64,000 bases of DNA from Ctena decussata (Eukaryota > Mollusca > Bivalvia > Lucinida > Lucinidae): positions 68,980,123-69,044,122 of the forward strand of contig OZ022503.1 in the NCBI GenBank assembly GCA_963989385.1, written 5' to 3'. Each line of letters begins with the position of its first letter. Position 1 is the stretch's first letter. Both the position numbers and the translations under genes were made by a program. Of this stretch, positions 25,190 to 35,930 are shown piece after piece. The notes below the pieces were generated by a model that was not told the origin of the DNA, made no database searches, and saw nothing but the letters and a program-made list of their open reading frames with translations.

Positions 25190-25492
25190 GTTTTTTATCA
25201 CATGCCGTCGCTGTTATTCAGTGGATAACGTCGTGTCATAAAAATCGTATGACCACACGTGTAATAACACTTTGGCGCGTACACGTAACGTCATTGACAA
25301 CGTCCATGTCAACAATACGTTTTCTTATTGAAATAATTTTCAGTTTGGAGGCGTTAAAATCCCATTTTAAAGGGTCATATGATAAACAGAATCTTGCACT
25401 CGTGGTCATTTCATATGAAATTTATGAAATTCGCCCAAGGCTCGTTTTAATGATTTTCATATGAAATGACCAGTCCTGTAAGATCCTCTATA
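25190..25492. repeat. family F repeat in intron 1
   Basis: Runs from TTTTTATCACATGCCGTCG to GTAAGATCCTCTATA, with the inner arms TTTCATATGAAATTTATGAA and GATTTTCATATGAAATGACC. Starts 47 nt after the exon 1 donor. Confidence 0.8.
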
Positions 25493-25498
25493 GGTGCA

Positions 25499-25720
25499 GG
25501 GGCCGTATTCATAAAACGACTTAAGTGGTTGCTATGCTGTTGCTAAGGCTACATTTCTTTGAAGGAGATTCCCTACAACTATGAAATTTGCTCTGGAGGA
25601 ACAGTCTTACAAAGACTGTTCCTCCAGACCAAATTTCATAGTTGTAGGGAATCTCCTTTATAGAATTTAGCCTTAGCAACCGCATAGCAACCACTTAAGT
25701 GGTTTCATGAATACAGCCCC
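25499..25720. mobile_element. family B MITE, copy 2 (intron 1)
   Basis: GGGGCCGTATTCATAAAACG with inverted right end; centre GGAACAGTCTTACAAAGACT. Lies next to family F. Confidence 0.87.
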
Positions 25721-26328
25721 TGATGCTTAGGAAAAGTATAGGATATTATAATGTCTCAGACAAAACATACATTTTGACCCCTTATAAGAACCATCTTGGC
25801 ACCACCAGAACCGTCTTGCTAAGACGGTTCTTACGAGGGAAAACAACATGTTTATGCAGCATATAACCAGAAACCAAACATATCGTCTGTACCAGATAAT
25901 TTCTTGTCCAGAGCATTAAGTTGACAGCAGAAACCAGTTACTGCGAGTCGAACAAACATTCGATGAAACTAGATATTGAAATATTGGTCACTATGCTGCA
26001 CACATTTTTTCCAGAGTGTAGATAGTACCATGAATTTCAGATGCAATTTTGCAGAAGCAGACCAAACTAAGAAGATAGAATCGTCAGATACAAACATGTA
26101 AACAAGCAGAGTAAGTGGGTAGATGGGTGGGTAGGTATTTGAATTCTGTTAAACAAGTATATCAAACAACTGATTGCTGTTTTAATGAAGTATTCATTAC
26201 GCATTTTGTATGATTGATTGATTGATTGATTGGTTGACAAGAAATTAATCACTAGTCGAACGATCGATCGATCGATTAATTGACTTTTTGATAGATAGAT
26301 ATATGTAAGTTGATCGGTTGATTTTCAG

Positions 26329-26502
26329 GATATCTATATGAAACTTCATGCGTGCGATGTAGACTACGATAGGAATATGCTGTATATGTATGACTATGAC
26401 TACAGAGAACTACTTGTTGGCAACAATTTCAACACATCAGTTATCAAAGAAGAAATGAATTTCACTAGAGAATTCTACGGACTCTCGCAGGAGTACGTTA
26501 AG
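26329..26502 (+). CDS. exon 2: propeller 1, blades 1-2
   Basis: Acceptor GATTTTCAG ends at 26328; donor GTAAGA starts at 26503. The 58 codons are phase 0-0. The segment DVDYDRNMLYMYDYDYREL is a divergent YWTD repeat (hydrophobic-Asp, basic turn, then LYMYDYD in the YWTD position). NTS and NFT are N-glycosylation sequons, as expected for an extracellular domain. The divergence from YWTD consensus means a family profile search would score this blade weakly. Confidence 0.8.
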
Positions 26503-26740
26503 GTAAGATGGGTCTTTTAACCCATTCTGTCTAGTGGATTCTTCTTGTCATTATATATTGGATGAGTCTATTTGTCATTTAAGGTTTGTTTGGTTTAGTT
26601 TTTTTTTGTTTTTTTTTTTCATTTCATTTTCAAGAGAAGTTACATTTTTCCTTATGCAAACAATGTAGCCTGGCGTCTGATCTGGGCCGGCACTGTTTGC
26701 CAATTGTTTATCAACTGTTTACAATTATGGGTCACTAAGC
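26503..26740. other. intron 2 start with family I remnant
   Basis: TAACCCATTCTGTCTAGTGG directly after the exon 2 donor, and TCTGATCTGGGCCGGCACTG near 26675, match family I ends. The left family I end therefore begins about 16 nt into the intron. Confidence 0.5.
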
Positions 26741-26869
26741 AAAAAAGGCTTACCCTATGAATGGATGCACTTCAGAAGATATGCTGTGCATTTTTCATAT
26801 TTGCTTCCTTCTAAATGCGAAAAAATTGCTTCTCTGGGAGTGAATTCTTTCGCATTGAGAGGAATGGAT

Positions 26870-27065
26870 GAATGACTTGCTATTTTACGTCCTTTCAATA
26901 GTATTTCAGTTATATCCGGACGATGGTAAGGTGATATTATGAAAGGCTGTGCGCAATGGAACCCCGTTTACGGTTGAAAGGACGGCAGGTTCCTCCTCCA
27001 GCGGGGACCCAGGACCGCTAGATTGGCAGGTCAGCGCTTAACTAACTGAGCTACCGAGGCTCTTA
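26870..27065 (-). mobile_element. SINE-T, tRNA-derived, minus strand
   Basis: On the minus strand: GCCTCGGTAGCTCAGTTAGT (A box), GGTCCTGGGTCCCCGCTGGA (B-box region), GGGGTTCCATTGCGCACAGC body, then a CATTCATCCATTCC tail. Related copy at 48425-48600. Confidence 0.72.
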
Positions 27066-27137
27066 TTTCTTTAAGGACAGACCGCTTGGGAATTGCGACT
27101 TTTCTTGCTAGGAGTTGCACATGTACTGAGTAAATCA

Positions 27138-27480
27138 ATCATCACAGGGTAAAATCGATTCTGCTTATTTTCGCTTCCTGCAGAGACTGTACATCATATT
27201 TGGCTTCCGCCGAGAATGTCCGCAATCTCCTGCTTCCTGCCGAGACTTCTGTACATGATAAATGGCTTCCTGCAGAAACTGTCCGCGTGATTCTGCTTCC
27301 TGCCGAGGCTCTCGGCAGGAAGCAGAGTCACGCGGACAGTCTCGGCAGGAAGCCATTTTTCGAGGACAGTAGTCCCTGCAGGAAGCAAGAGTTCGCGGAC
27401 AGTCTCGGCGGAAGCCAAATATGACGGACAGTCTCTGCAGGAAGCGAAAATTGACGAAATCGATTATACCCTGTGATCAT
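27138..27480. mobile_element. hairpin element with internal GCTTCCTGC repeats
   Basis: Ends ATCATCACAGGGTAAAATCG and, inverted, CGATTATACCCTGTGATCAT. Between them several CTTCCTGCMGAGACTGT-type repeats point one way, then their complements point the other way, meeting at GCCGAGGCTCTCGGC (about 27311). Overlapping open frames on both strands are artefacts of this symmetry. Confidence 0.82.
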
Positions 27481-27627
27481 GATACCACTGACGTCTTGTC
27501 TTGTAGTTTTCTCTATCATTCTTTTATATTGGATGAGCTAAATCATCATTTTGAAAGGTGTCTAGGTTACATTATTTGTATCATTCTGATTAACATTGCT
27601 GTCACTTTTGGGTAAACATGAAGACCC

Positions 27628-27715
27628 TGGTAAGACGCCGCGTTCTGCGGCATCTGATTTGGGTCTGAACTGTTTGCCTATCCTATATCCTTTTTATGGT
27701 ACGCTAGCCTGATAA
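27628..27715. repeat. family I fragment abutting exon 3
   Basis: AAGACGCCGCGTTCTGCGGC, then GGGTCTGAACTGTTTGCC and TTTTTATGGTACGCTAG. Ends about 15 nt before exon 3. Confidence 0.6.
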
Positions 27716-27729
27716 ATTTTTGTTCATAG

Positions 27730-27893
27730 ATAGCCGTTGATTGGGTATCGCACAATGTGTACATGACCGACACTGTGATGGGGTCAATTATCATGCAGCC
27801 CGGACGCCAGGGCCTGGACCAGACTTTACACACCCTTGTGATTGCAACAGATCTGGACCTACCCCGTGGAATCGCTGTTGATCCTCCTGCAGG
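27730..27893 (+). CDS. exon 3: propeller 1, canonical YWTD-type blade
   Basis: Acceptor TTGTTCATAG ends at 27729; donor GTAAGA starts at 27894. The exon starts in phase 0 and ends in phase 2 (54 codons plus 2 nt). AVDWVSHNVYMTDT is a clear YWTD repeat, followed by LDLPRGIAVDPPAG, the LPRGIAVDP signature that precedes the next blade in LDLR/LRP propellers. This is the most diagnostic exon of module 1. Confidence 0.88.
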
Positions 27894-28141
27894 GTAAGAA
27901 AACATATACCACCTTATACATTCCAGTATCAATAGACTGATCAATGCTTGTCATGATACCATTTTATGTCTATCATTATTTTGTTGAAAATCTTTTGCAT
28001 GCTCCATGGCACTCCAAAGATCGACTGGCATGGAGCGTAGACACAGTTATTCGTAAAATAGACTGGTGTTGATGGCAGAATGACTGGTAAGAAGTGAATC
28101 TGTTTACATTAGGATGCATTCAGTCATTGATCAGCTCTGTT

Positions 28142-28379
28142 TGAGCCGCGACACGAGAAAACCAACAATGTGGTTGTGCGCCCAGCGCAGACTCAGATCA
28201 GCCTGGGCATCCGCCCAGTCTGATCAGAGTCTTCGCTGTCCGCATGGAGGTAGCTTAGACCCTTAGCTACCCTTTAAGCGCTTAGTGAAGAGTCTGATCA
28301 GACTAGGCGGATGCCTAGGCTGATCTGAGTCTGCGCTGGGCGCACAACCACAGTGTTTGTTTTCTCGTGTCGTGGCTCA
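28142..28379. mobile_element. family A MITE, copy 6 (intron 3)
   Basis: TGAGCCGCGACACGAGAAAA to TTTTCTCGTGTCGTGGCTCA. Full length. Confidence 0.87.
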
Positions 28380-29337
28380 TTTCTCTTATTCCTCGGGCTT
28401 AGCGTACTGGTGTATGATATGTGTGCGGGGAGATCGGGGAGAGGAGGGGGAGGGGGAGAAATTGGGGAGCAGGGGGTGGTGATAGGGGTCAGGTATGCAC
28501 TGATATGACACAGTACATTATGAATAATCTTTGCAAATGCTATGAATAGATTTCGCATCTGCGCATGCACTGAGGGCTTAGCATGCGCACTAAATGGAAC
28601 AGTTTGGTTGTATAATACAGTAATGCTGCCAAACGATACAAGTAGAATGGAAAATATTGTAAAGCCGGATCAGACTGATACTTCAATAAAAAATGGTGGC
28701 TGATTTGAGATATTAACGTTTTAAATTTTAACGAAACGTTAACTAACGACGTCGTTAGTTTTGAACAACCTGGGGTTAGTAACAAGTACACTTCGTTAGT
28801 TGTCTGTTAGCGAAGGCTTTACGAAGAGAATAACGAACGGTTAACGAAGACATAACGAACCCGACATGTCATTAACAAGAAGCTTTCGTTATCCCTTCGT
28901 TAGTAGTTGCTTCGCTAGTTAAGTAACGAAGACGCGGTGTAAATAAATAGCCGTGTAGAAGCAGCGTGAATGAATATCTTAAACATGAAACGTATTTTTC
29001 CGATAGCTCATAGCTGCTATCCTGAAAAAAACAAAAGGGCTAAAATAAGCAAAGACTCCCTAAATATTCTCAGGAAGAGCTAGAGAAATTTAAGCAATTT
29101 TATGGACATTTGAAACACGACATGTGTACAGGTGGTCATTTTAATGACTTCGCCATTTCTCATGTTCCCTGAAAACATATTGGACAGGTTCTTCAGTTCT
29201 CTGAAAACCCCGGACAGGTCCCCTTGATATCGGAGTCGTCAAATTAATTACCGCGTTTGAATTTTTAAATGAGTCAGTTTACGTCCATAATACCGTCCAT
29301 CTGGATGTATGGCGGCCCGTTTGGGTTTTTTACCCAT

Positions 29338-29760
29338 GTAATGCAGATATCTTTATTTCAAATACAGATATCTCTGTCAAGAAAAACATATATCTGTAAT
29401 TTTTGGAATTAAAGATACCTCTAATTGAAATGCAGATGTTTGTTATAGAAATAAAGGTTTCTCTTATTGAAATGCAGATATCTATATTGCATATACAGAT
29501 ATCTATTTTTTTATCACAATATAGATAACTGCATTTCAGTTGAAGATATCTGCATTTCACATACAGATATTTCTAATCAAGCTGAAATTCAGATATCTGC
29601 ATTTAAATACAAATATTTATAATTAAAATGCAAATATCTGTATATGAAAGTGAGATATCTGAATTTCTTATTTTAATACAGATATCTGCATTTCAAAAAA
29701 CAGATATCTGCATTTCAATTACAGGTATCTGTATGTGTGGTTGAAATAGATATATATATA
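29338..29760. repeat. CAGATATCTGCATTTCA dispersed-tandem array
   Basis: About nine GATATC sites by hand count within 0.42 kb, mostly as CAGATATCTGCATTT at irregular 25-45 bp spacing on either strand. Confidence 0.75.
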
Positions 29761-30049
29761 TCTCTATTCCATGCATTTTTGGAACACTGATGCCTCCGTC
29801 GCCGACTTTTACATACCGTGTGGTTTATACAAGTTTTTGTTAGCCGTATACTAATCCAATTTCTCAGTAATATTAAGTGAACCAGTATTTGTACAGAGTC
29901 CTGTCGGTACATTCTGCCATACACCTTTATCAGTCATTCTAGGCATATATACATTTTAGTCTCTCGTTTGTAGAATGAAAGCCCACCAGTGATTCGATTA
30001 CCGAATGTAGGGTTGTTTAATCTGCGCATGGGTAGTTGATATAAGATAA

Positions 30050-31225
30050 CTCGTATCTATATCAGATAAGATATCTTATACATTACATAAGATATCTTAT
30101 TTAACATATAAGATATCGTATGATTAATATCTTATATCGGATATAAGATATCTGCTTTGATAAATAAGATATATCGGTTATAAGGTTTCCAATATGGGAT
30201 ATAAGATATCTAGTATAATATATATCTTAATTAACAGTCAGATACCGATAATTATTCAAATAGATATCCTTATAAAGGAATTAAAATATTATCTTATTTA
30301 AGGGGTTGAGGTGGCTCGTTGTGGGACGCCTGATAATACGTAGGCACTGCTTACCTGATGTCTGCAGCTACTGTGTCTCGCGGAATGCATCAGTAAGTGT
30401 GGCTAGGAAAGGGCTGCTCATTGCCTACTGAGACATGCTCATCACATTTTTTCTTTCTTTTTGGGGTTTAGCGACACTGAAGAAGTGAAATTTAGAAACG
30501 CGCGTCTGTCGCACTAAATTTTGTGTAGTTACGTTTATATTATTAAGGAATAAAGATATCAAATATGTTAAATAAGATATCTGATATGTTAAATAAGATC
30601 TTTTAAATATAAGAATTTTAAAGGTATCTTATTCATGTATAGAAATATCTGATATATCAAATTCGATATCTTATATGACATATTAGTGTTTTCTTTACGA
30701 AAAAGATATCTGGTATGGAATCTTATTTCTCAAAGCGGATACAGTAAAGCCATATATGTTATATATGTTAAATAAGTTATCTAATGCAGTTTATATCTAA
30801 TTTAGGTAAGATATCTTATAAAGTATATAAAATATCTTTTCTACTATGTAAGATATCTAATATACTTTGTACATATCTTATTTCACATGTCAGATATCTA
30901 ATTTAGTATAAAGGATAGCTTATATGTTATATCAGATATTTTATATTCTTGGATCAACAAATATCTATTGTATTTTATCAGATGTCTTTTAAATTATATA
31001 AGATACCTGATACAACATATTAGATATCTCTTAAGTATATGAGATATATTATTTTACATTTAAGATATATTATGTATTGAATTAAATAAGATTTTTATAT
31101 AATATATGAGATATCTGAAATGCTATATTAGATATCAAAGATATATTAGATATCATATGTCATACAAGGTATCTAAAACTTAAGAAATAAGATATCTTAA
31201 ATAGTATATAAGATATCTTTTTAAT
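30050..31225. repeat. TAAGATATCTTA array
   Basis: About nineteen GATATC sites by hand count, usually in ATAAGATATCTTAT context, irregular spacing. Interrupted by an inverted family H copy at 30303-30535. Confidence 0.75.
30303..30535 (-). repeat. family H repeat, inverted copy
   Basis: GGGTTGAGGTGGCTCGTTG to GAAACGCGCGTCTGTCGCAC is the complement of 4985-5220. Confidence 0.65.
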
Positions 31226-31479
31226 AAAATAAATAGAAAAGGGCTTGCCAAACATTTCCATGTCCTTGTATGCTCTTAGTATCAGTTATAAAACACATAC
31301 TGGGAGGACAGGGAGGACTCTAGAAGTTTCCAAATGCCGAAAACTAACTTGGAAATTTACTCTGACCTTGTCGTTTTTTTCGAACGCTCTACTTAGCTTA
31401 CCATACAAACAGGATTGAAACAAAAATATGGGATACATGCGCAATATAAAGGCAAATAAAGAGAGAGAGAGAGAGAGAT

Positions 31480-31575
31480 TTCAGTTCAGTACAGTTCAAT
31501 TCTCCTAACGACGTTTCCCATGTGGCTCAGCGGTACGTAACCATAGTTACACACACTTGGCGCCGTGTGTTCGTC
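31480..31575 (+). repeat. family U repeat with A-box-like motif
   Basis: CAGTTCAATTCTCCTAACGA, GTGGCTCAGCGGTACGTAAC and CACTTGGCGCCGTGTG are shared with 38093-38187. Possibly tRNA-related, but no B box was seen. A (GA)n tract precedes it. Confidence 0.6.
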
Positions 31576-32215
31576 CATATAGAGAGAGAAAAAAAGAAGG
31601 GAAGGACGCCTTATGCCGTGACCTCTGACGTCATGAGAAAAATTAGTGCCATATGTTAAATAGTTAATTATATCTCCTATCGATTGCACTTTCGATTTGT
31701 CTTACAAAGTACATGTAGTTAAGTCATAATTTAGGGTCAGGTGATCAACCCCACCCCCTTTTTCAGCGATTGTCTTAAATCCTTTTGCTATTGAAAGGGT
31801 AGAGCTACAAAATGCTAATACATGTAACAGTGCCCCAGGGAGTATTTAAACGAATTCTCAAGAAATTTCTGCAAAGTTGAAGTAAAATAAAAAGGTTTCT
31901 GTTTCTATTTCTTACAACAAGTCACTTGCCTAAGCCTTTCAAGCCTCAAACTAGGATGAAAATGACGAGATCAGCAGCAATTTGCTTAACGAAGGCTTAA
32001 CGACGACCCCAGAGTCGTCGTTAAATTTTGTTGTCTTTACGAAAATTCGTTACCTCTTCGTTATTAACGAGGGGTACTTGTTAATCAAGAATTTGCTAAC
32101 GAGAGCTTAACGAAGACTTATCGAACAAGTTTTGGCTAACGAACTTTCTTGTTACTAACCCCAGGCCCAGAAATTTTAAAATACGTACATGTATGTCATA
32201 TTTTTTTCCTTACAG

Positions 32216-32462
32216 CATTCTGTTTTGGTCCGACTTCTCTAAGAATTCAAAAATAGAACGCTCCTCTTTGATTGGTGAATTCCGTGAGGTTATTGTCCAC
32301 AGCGAACTCTACCTTCCAGACGCATTAGCAGCTGACCACAACAACAGGAGACTATACTTCACAAACAAAAATACCATTGAATCAGTGGCGTATGACGGCT
32401 CGGATAGAAGACATCTTGTTACAAATGATAAAGCATATTTCTTCGATTTAGCTATTTATGGG
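32216..32462 (+). CDS. exon 4: propeller 1, two blades
   Basis: Acceptor TTTTTTCCTTACAG ends at 32215; donor GTAATC starts at 32463. One nt completes the phase 2 codon, then 82 codons follow. GILFWSDFSKNSKIERSSL is a LFWSD-type YWTD blade, and LPDALAADHNNRRLYFTN the next one, with VAYDGSDRRHLV as its outer strand. The open frame continues into the intron only because the pentanucleotide repeat that follows has no stop. The donor lies about 10 nt from that (TATCC)n tract. Confidence 0.87.
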
Positions 32463-32469
32463 GTAATCT

Positions 32470-33023
32470 ATCTATCTTATCCTATCCTATCCTATCCTAT
32501 CCTATCCTATCCTATCCTATCCTATCCTATCCTATCCTATCCTATCCTATCCTATCCTATCCTATCCTATCCTATCCTATCCTATCCTATCCTATCCTAT
32601 CCTATCCTATCCTATCCTATCCTATCCTATCCTATCCTATCCTATCCTATCCTATCCTATCCTATCCTATCCTATCCTATCCTATCCTATCCTATCCTAT
32701 CCTATCCTATCCTATCCTATCCTATCCTATCCTATCCTATCCTATCCTATCCTATCCTATCCTATCCTATCCTATCCTATCCTATCCTATCCTATCCTAT
32801 CCTATCCTATCCTATCCTATCCTATCCTATCCTATCCTATCCTATCCTATCCTATCCTATCCTATCCTATCCTATCCTATCCTATCCTATCCTATCCTAT
32901 CCTATCCTATCCTATCCTATCCTATCCTATCCTATCCTATCCTATCCTATCCTATCCTATCCTATCCTATCCTATCCTATCCTATCCTATCCTATCCTAT
33001 CCTATCCTATCCTATCCTATCCT
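32470..33023. repeat. (TATCC)n pentanucleotide microsatellite
   Basis: About 550 bp of nearly perfect TATCC units (roughly 110), beginning about 10 nt after the exon 4 donor and fading into TATTC units to about 33062. It produces a meaningless SYPIL-repeat open frame. Confidence 0.97.
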
Positions 33024-33177
33024 TTATATTCTATTCTATTCTAGTATATTCTATTCTATTATATCCAATGAGCCACTTTACAACAACACCATTTGTTCCC
33101 AAATATTTTGACGTTAAACTGAATTCCACGCATATTAGAATGACGATTTGAAAAACTTTGCTATTATAATGGGAGAG

Positions 33178-33455
33178 GCGCCGTGGCCGAGTGGTTAGAG
33201 TTGCTCGGTTATGATGCAGAAAGTCGCCGGAAGGTCGTGAGTTCGCGGCTCAACGTCGCCATCCGACGACTGGAAAACTCTCTCTGTCAACCCAGCAGTA
33301 AAATGGGTACCGTTTTCGAATTAGGGAAGGATAAGGCAGCGAAAGGAGAGAGTTGGGCTCCGCCTTTCATCTGCTGTGCCCCAAGATACAGTGGGTCTCT
33401 AACCTCCACTGCCCCTACGGCTATTAGACTATGGGAAACCTTTACCTTTTTATTA
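33178..33455 (+). mobile_element. SINE-S, tRNA-derived (Ser/Leu-like head)
   Basis: GCGCCGTGGCCGAGTGGTTA is an A-box head and GGTCGTGAGTTCGCGGCTC a B-box-like region. The body has CAACCCAGCAGTAAAATGGG and CTACGGCTATTAGACTATGG; the end is GGGAAACCTTTACCTTTTT. Matches 57494-57770. Confidence 0.82.
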
Positions 33456-33740
33456 TAATGAAAGAAATTATTAATATCTATCTATCTATCTATCTAAATT
33501 AGCCTACCTACCTTTCTACATACTTACCTCTAGTTTGTAGCCTCAGCGGAACCAGTTCGATCCCCGGCCCGGACAAGTGGAAGGGCCTTTTGAGAACCCA
33601 CTTGCTAGTTCTTTGTGTGGTTTTTTGTGCAATCTTTATCATAAAAACACCGGAGTGAACACACGATGTCACAATATTGAAACAACTTTCTTAATCATTA
33701 AAACATCCCTGTGGGTACACGATATTACAGTATTGGAACA

Positions 33741-33825
33741 ACATTGAATCAAAGTTGATTCAACGTCATGACATTGAATCAGCGTTGATTCAACGTTGTT
33801 TCAACTTTGTGTGCCTGCTGAGCAC
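33741..33825. repeat. family J repeat
   Basis: TTGAATCAAAGTTGATTCAA, CGTCATGACATTGAATCAGC, then GTTTCAACTTTGTGTGCCTG. Confidence 0.72.
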
Positions 33826-33852
33826 CTCCTGGTCCCGAGATTATAAAACATT

Positions 33853-34090
33853 TGAGCCGCGACACGACAAAACCAACAATGTGGTAGTGCGCCCAGCGCA
33901 GACTCAGATCAGCCTGGGCATCCGCGCAGTTTGACCAGACTCTTCGTTAAGTGCTCAAAGGGTAGCTTAGGATCTTATCTACCTCTATGCGGACAGTGAA
34001 GACTCTGATCAGACTGGGCGGATGCCCAGGCTGATCTGAGTCTGCGCTGGGCGCACAACCACATTGTTGGTTTTGTCGTGTCGCGGCTCA
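33853..34090. mobile_element. family A MITE, copy 7 (intron 4)
   Basis: TGAGCCGCGACACGACAAAA to TTTTGTCGTGTCGCGGCTCA. Full length, directly followed by family C. Confidence 0.88.
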
Positions 34091-34093
34091 TTT

Positions 34094-34298
34094 TTCATGC
34101 TCAACTCAGCTGAGTATCAATTTTTACCTACTAATAAAAAGCAAATTATTGATAAGTAGTTATTTTCTTGCTTAGTTTAGCTGAGTGTGGATTTTTTTCT
34201 GCTTATGAATATAAAAATGCCAAGATTAGTTAACACTTTCATATTTATCAGCGGAGAAAATTTCATGATCAGCTGAGTTGAGCACGAAAAAGTTTTAT
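34094..34298. mobile_element. family C MITE, copy 2, trimmed, next to exon 5
   Basis: TTTCATGCTCAACTCAGCTG to GAGCACGAAAAAGTTTTAT lacks both outer GGCCCCGAGG ends. Ends about 23 nt before exon 5. Confidence 0.78.
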
Positions 34299-34320
34299 CT
34301 CTGTATTATTTGCCATTTAG

Positions 34321-34477
34321 GATGTTGTTATATCTACGGACATAGATAGTCCATACAACGTGTATTTCTACGACGTAAACACCAAAGAAGAAGCTATCCC
34401 AAAAGAACACAGTAGTGATGAAGCATACTTTGGTGTTTGTATGTACCACAAGGATAATCAGCCTTCGCCAGCTGTTG
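34321..34477 (+). CDS. exon 5: end of propeller 1
   Basis: Acceptor TTGCCATTTAG ends at 34320; donor GTAAGT starts at 34478. Phase 0 in, phase 1 out (52 codons plus 1 nt). It encodes DVVISTDIDSPYNVYFYDV and closes with FGVCMYHKDNQPSPAVG. The HKDNQP-type end matches the HP..QP tail that joins an LRP propeller to its EGF domain. A family C repeat ends about 23 nt before the acceptor and a family E repeat starts 5 nt after the donor G. Confidence 0.82.
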
Positions 34478-34482
34478 GTAAG

Positions 34483-34834
34483 TACAATCAACTCTCGATA
34501 TCTCGAATCTGTATTGCGTCACTAACTGGAGAGGAGAAATATAGGCAGTACCTACGTCCAATTAATTGGCACATGTATATACTTGTATGTATATGTATAT
34601 GTTGTCATGAAATTGTGAAAATATAAATATCTCGAAGTCGAAGTTGATCTCAAACTACTGATATCTCAAAGTAATTTTTCTGTTCCCAGAAAATTTACTT
34701 TGAGATATCAGTAGTTTGAGATAACAGAAGTTTAAATGAAGAGAAAAAAGGCAGTGTGTCCATCTTTTATTCTTTGATATAAGAGAGTTCTTTGACTGAG
34801 ATATCAGTGTTTGAGATAACGAGCGTCAACTGTA
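34483..34834. mobile_element. family E MITE, copy 1, at exon 5 donor
   Basis: Starts TACAATCAACTCTCGATATC 5 nt into intron 5 and ends GAGCGTCAACTGTA. The interior has TCAAACTACTGATATCTCAA and its inverted copy. TA at both ends suggests a Tc1/mariner-type target duplication. Confidence 0.8.
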
Positions 34835-34960
34835 TATTGTATACGTTTATTCAATAAGAATACCACTGTTTGTCCATATGTACGGGAAGATGATCCATGA
34901 GCTTTGGTGGAATAACCGTGATATACCTGTTTTGTACTAGATCTTGAACTTGACGAAATA

Positions 34961-35199
34961 TGAGCCGCGACACGACAAAACCAACAAACTGGTTGTGCGC
35001 CTAGCGCAGACTCAGCTCAGCCTGGGCATCTGCCCAGTTTGGTCAGACTCATTTTTAAGTGCTCAAAGGGTAGCTAAGGGTCTAAGCTACCTCCATGCGG
35101 ACAGCGAAAACTCTGATCAGACTGGGCGGATGCCCAGGCTGATCTGAGTCTGCGCTGGTCGCACAACCACATTGTTGGTTTTCTCATGTCGCGGCTCAT
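34961..35199. mobile_element. family A MITE, copy 8 (intron 5)
   Basis: TGAGCCGCGACACGACAAAA to TTTTCTCATGTCGCGGCTCA. Confidence 0.87.
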
Positions 35200-35707
35200 A
35201 TGTAGGCCGAAATAAGTTAAGCCCCTTGTCAACTTTTTCCATAGGCGTAAAGTTAAATTATATAAGTGAAACTTTTGTTATCTTACAGGAAATGATGATA
35301 CAAATCCAAACTGAAGCTGATTTTTTAAATAGCTTTACAAAATTACAGCTTTTTGTGATCTTCGCAAAATTTTACAACAGTACCTACGGTTTCGTAAATT
35401 TTATTATAAAACTGATATGACTGTAAACACGACCTTCACTGAAATATATGAATCCAAGCAAAAATGAATCGACACATGGTAAACGATGCAAGTTTCTGCA
35501 CCTTTGTGGAAATTTCTGACGGAAACGATACATCATTCAACAAATATACCACTGAAAAGAAGTTTTGCATCATCATATATTTTTCCATAGACATTATGCT
35601 AATCAAGAAAGGTATACAAGAAAGGTATAACTCTGTTTTGCATTATGGTTTCTGTTACTCACACATGTATGTCTCTGTAAACACCTGACAAAACTGAGGA
35701 CAGAACT

Positions 35708-35930
35708 GGGGCCGTATTCATAAAGCAACTTAAGTCGTTGCTATGCTGTTGCTAAGGGTAAATTTCTCTGTTGGAGATTCCCTACAACTATGAAATTTGG
35801 TCTGGAGGAACAGTCTTACAAAGACTGTTCCTCCAGAGCAAATTTCATAGTTGTAGGGAATCTCCTTTATAGAAATTCAGCCTTAGCAACAGCATAGCAA
35901 CGACTTAAGTCGTTTTATGAATACGGCCCC
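35708..35930. mobile_element. family B MITE, copy 3 (intron 5)
   Basis: GGGGCCGTATTCATAAAGCA to TTATGAATACGGCCCC; central hairpin GGAACAGTCTTACAAAGACT. Confidence 0.88.

Larger units (their letters stand above)
28768..32166. mobile_element. putative 3.4-kb terminal-inverted-repeat element filling intron 3
   Basis: CCTGGGGTTAGTAACAAG at 28768 is the exact inverted complement of CTTGTTACTAACCCCAGG at about 32149. Both ends continue with subterminal TTAACGAAG/CTTCGTTA motifs (28780-28930 and 31985-32140). The interior holds two GATATC-rich arrays and an inserted family H copy, and no transposase-like frame. Two unrelated half-elements could give the same picture. Confidence 0.55.

Noticed and set aside
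27165..27519. Overlapping similar open frames on both strands
   Set aside because: They are mirror products of the palindromic GCTTCCTGC element, not genes.
32463..33044. Long open frame of SYPIL repeats as coding sequence
   Set aside because: It is the pentanucleotide microsatellite read through past a good splice donor. Phase joins exon 4 to exon 5 without it.
35172..35688. Open frames in intron 5 as extra exons
   Set aside because: Exon 5 (phase 1 out) joins EGF exon 6 (phase 1 in) directly, and these frames show no propeller or cysteine pattern.
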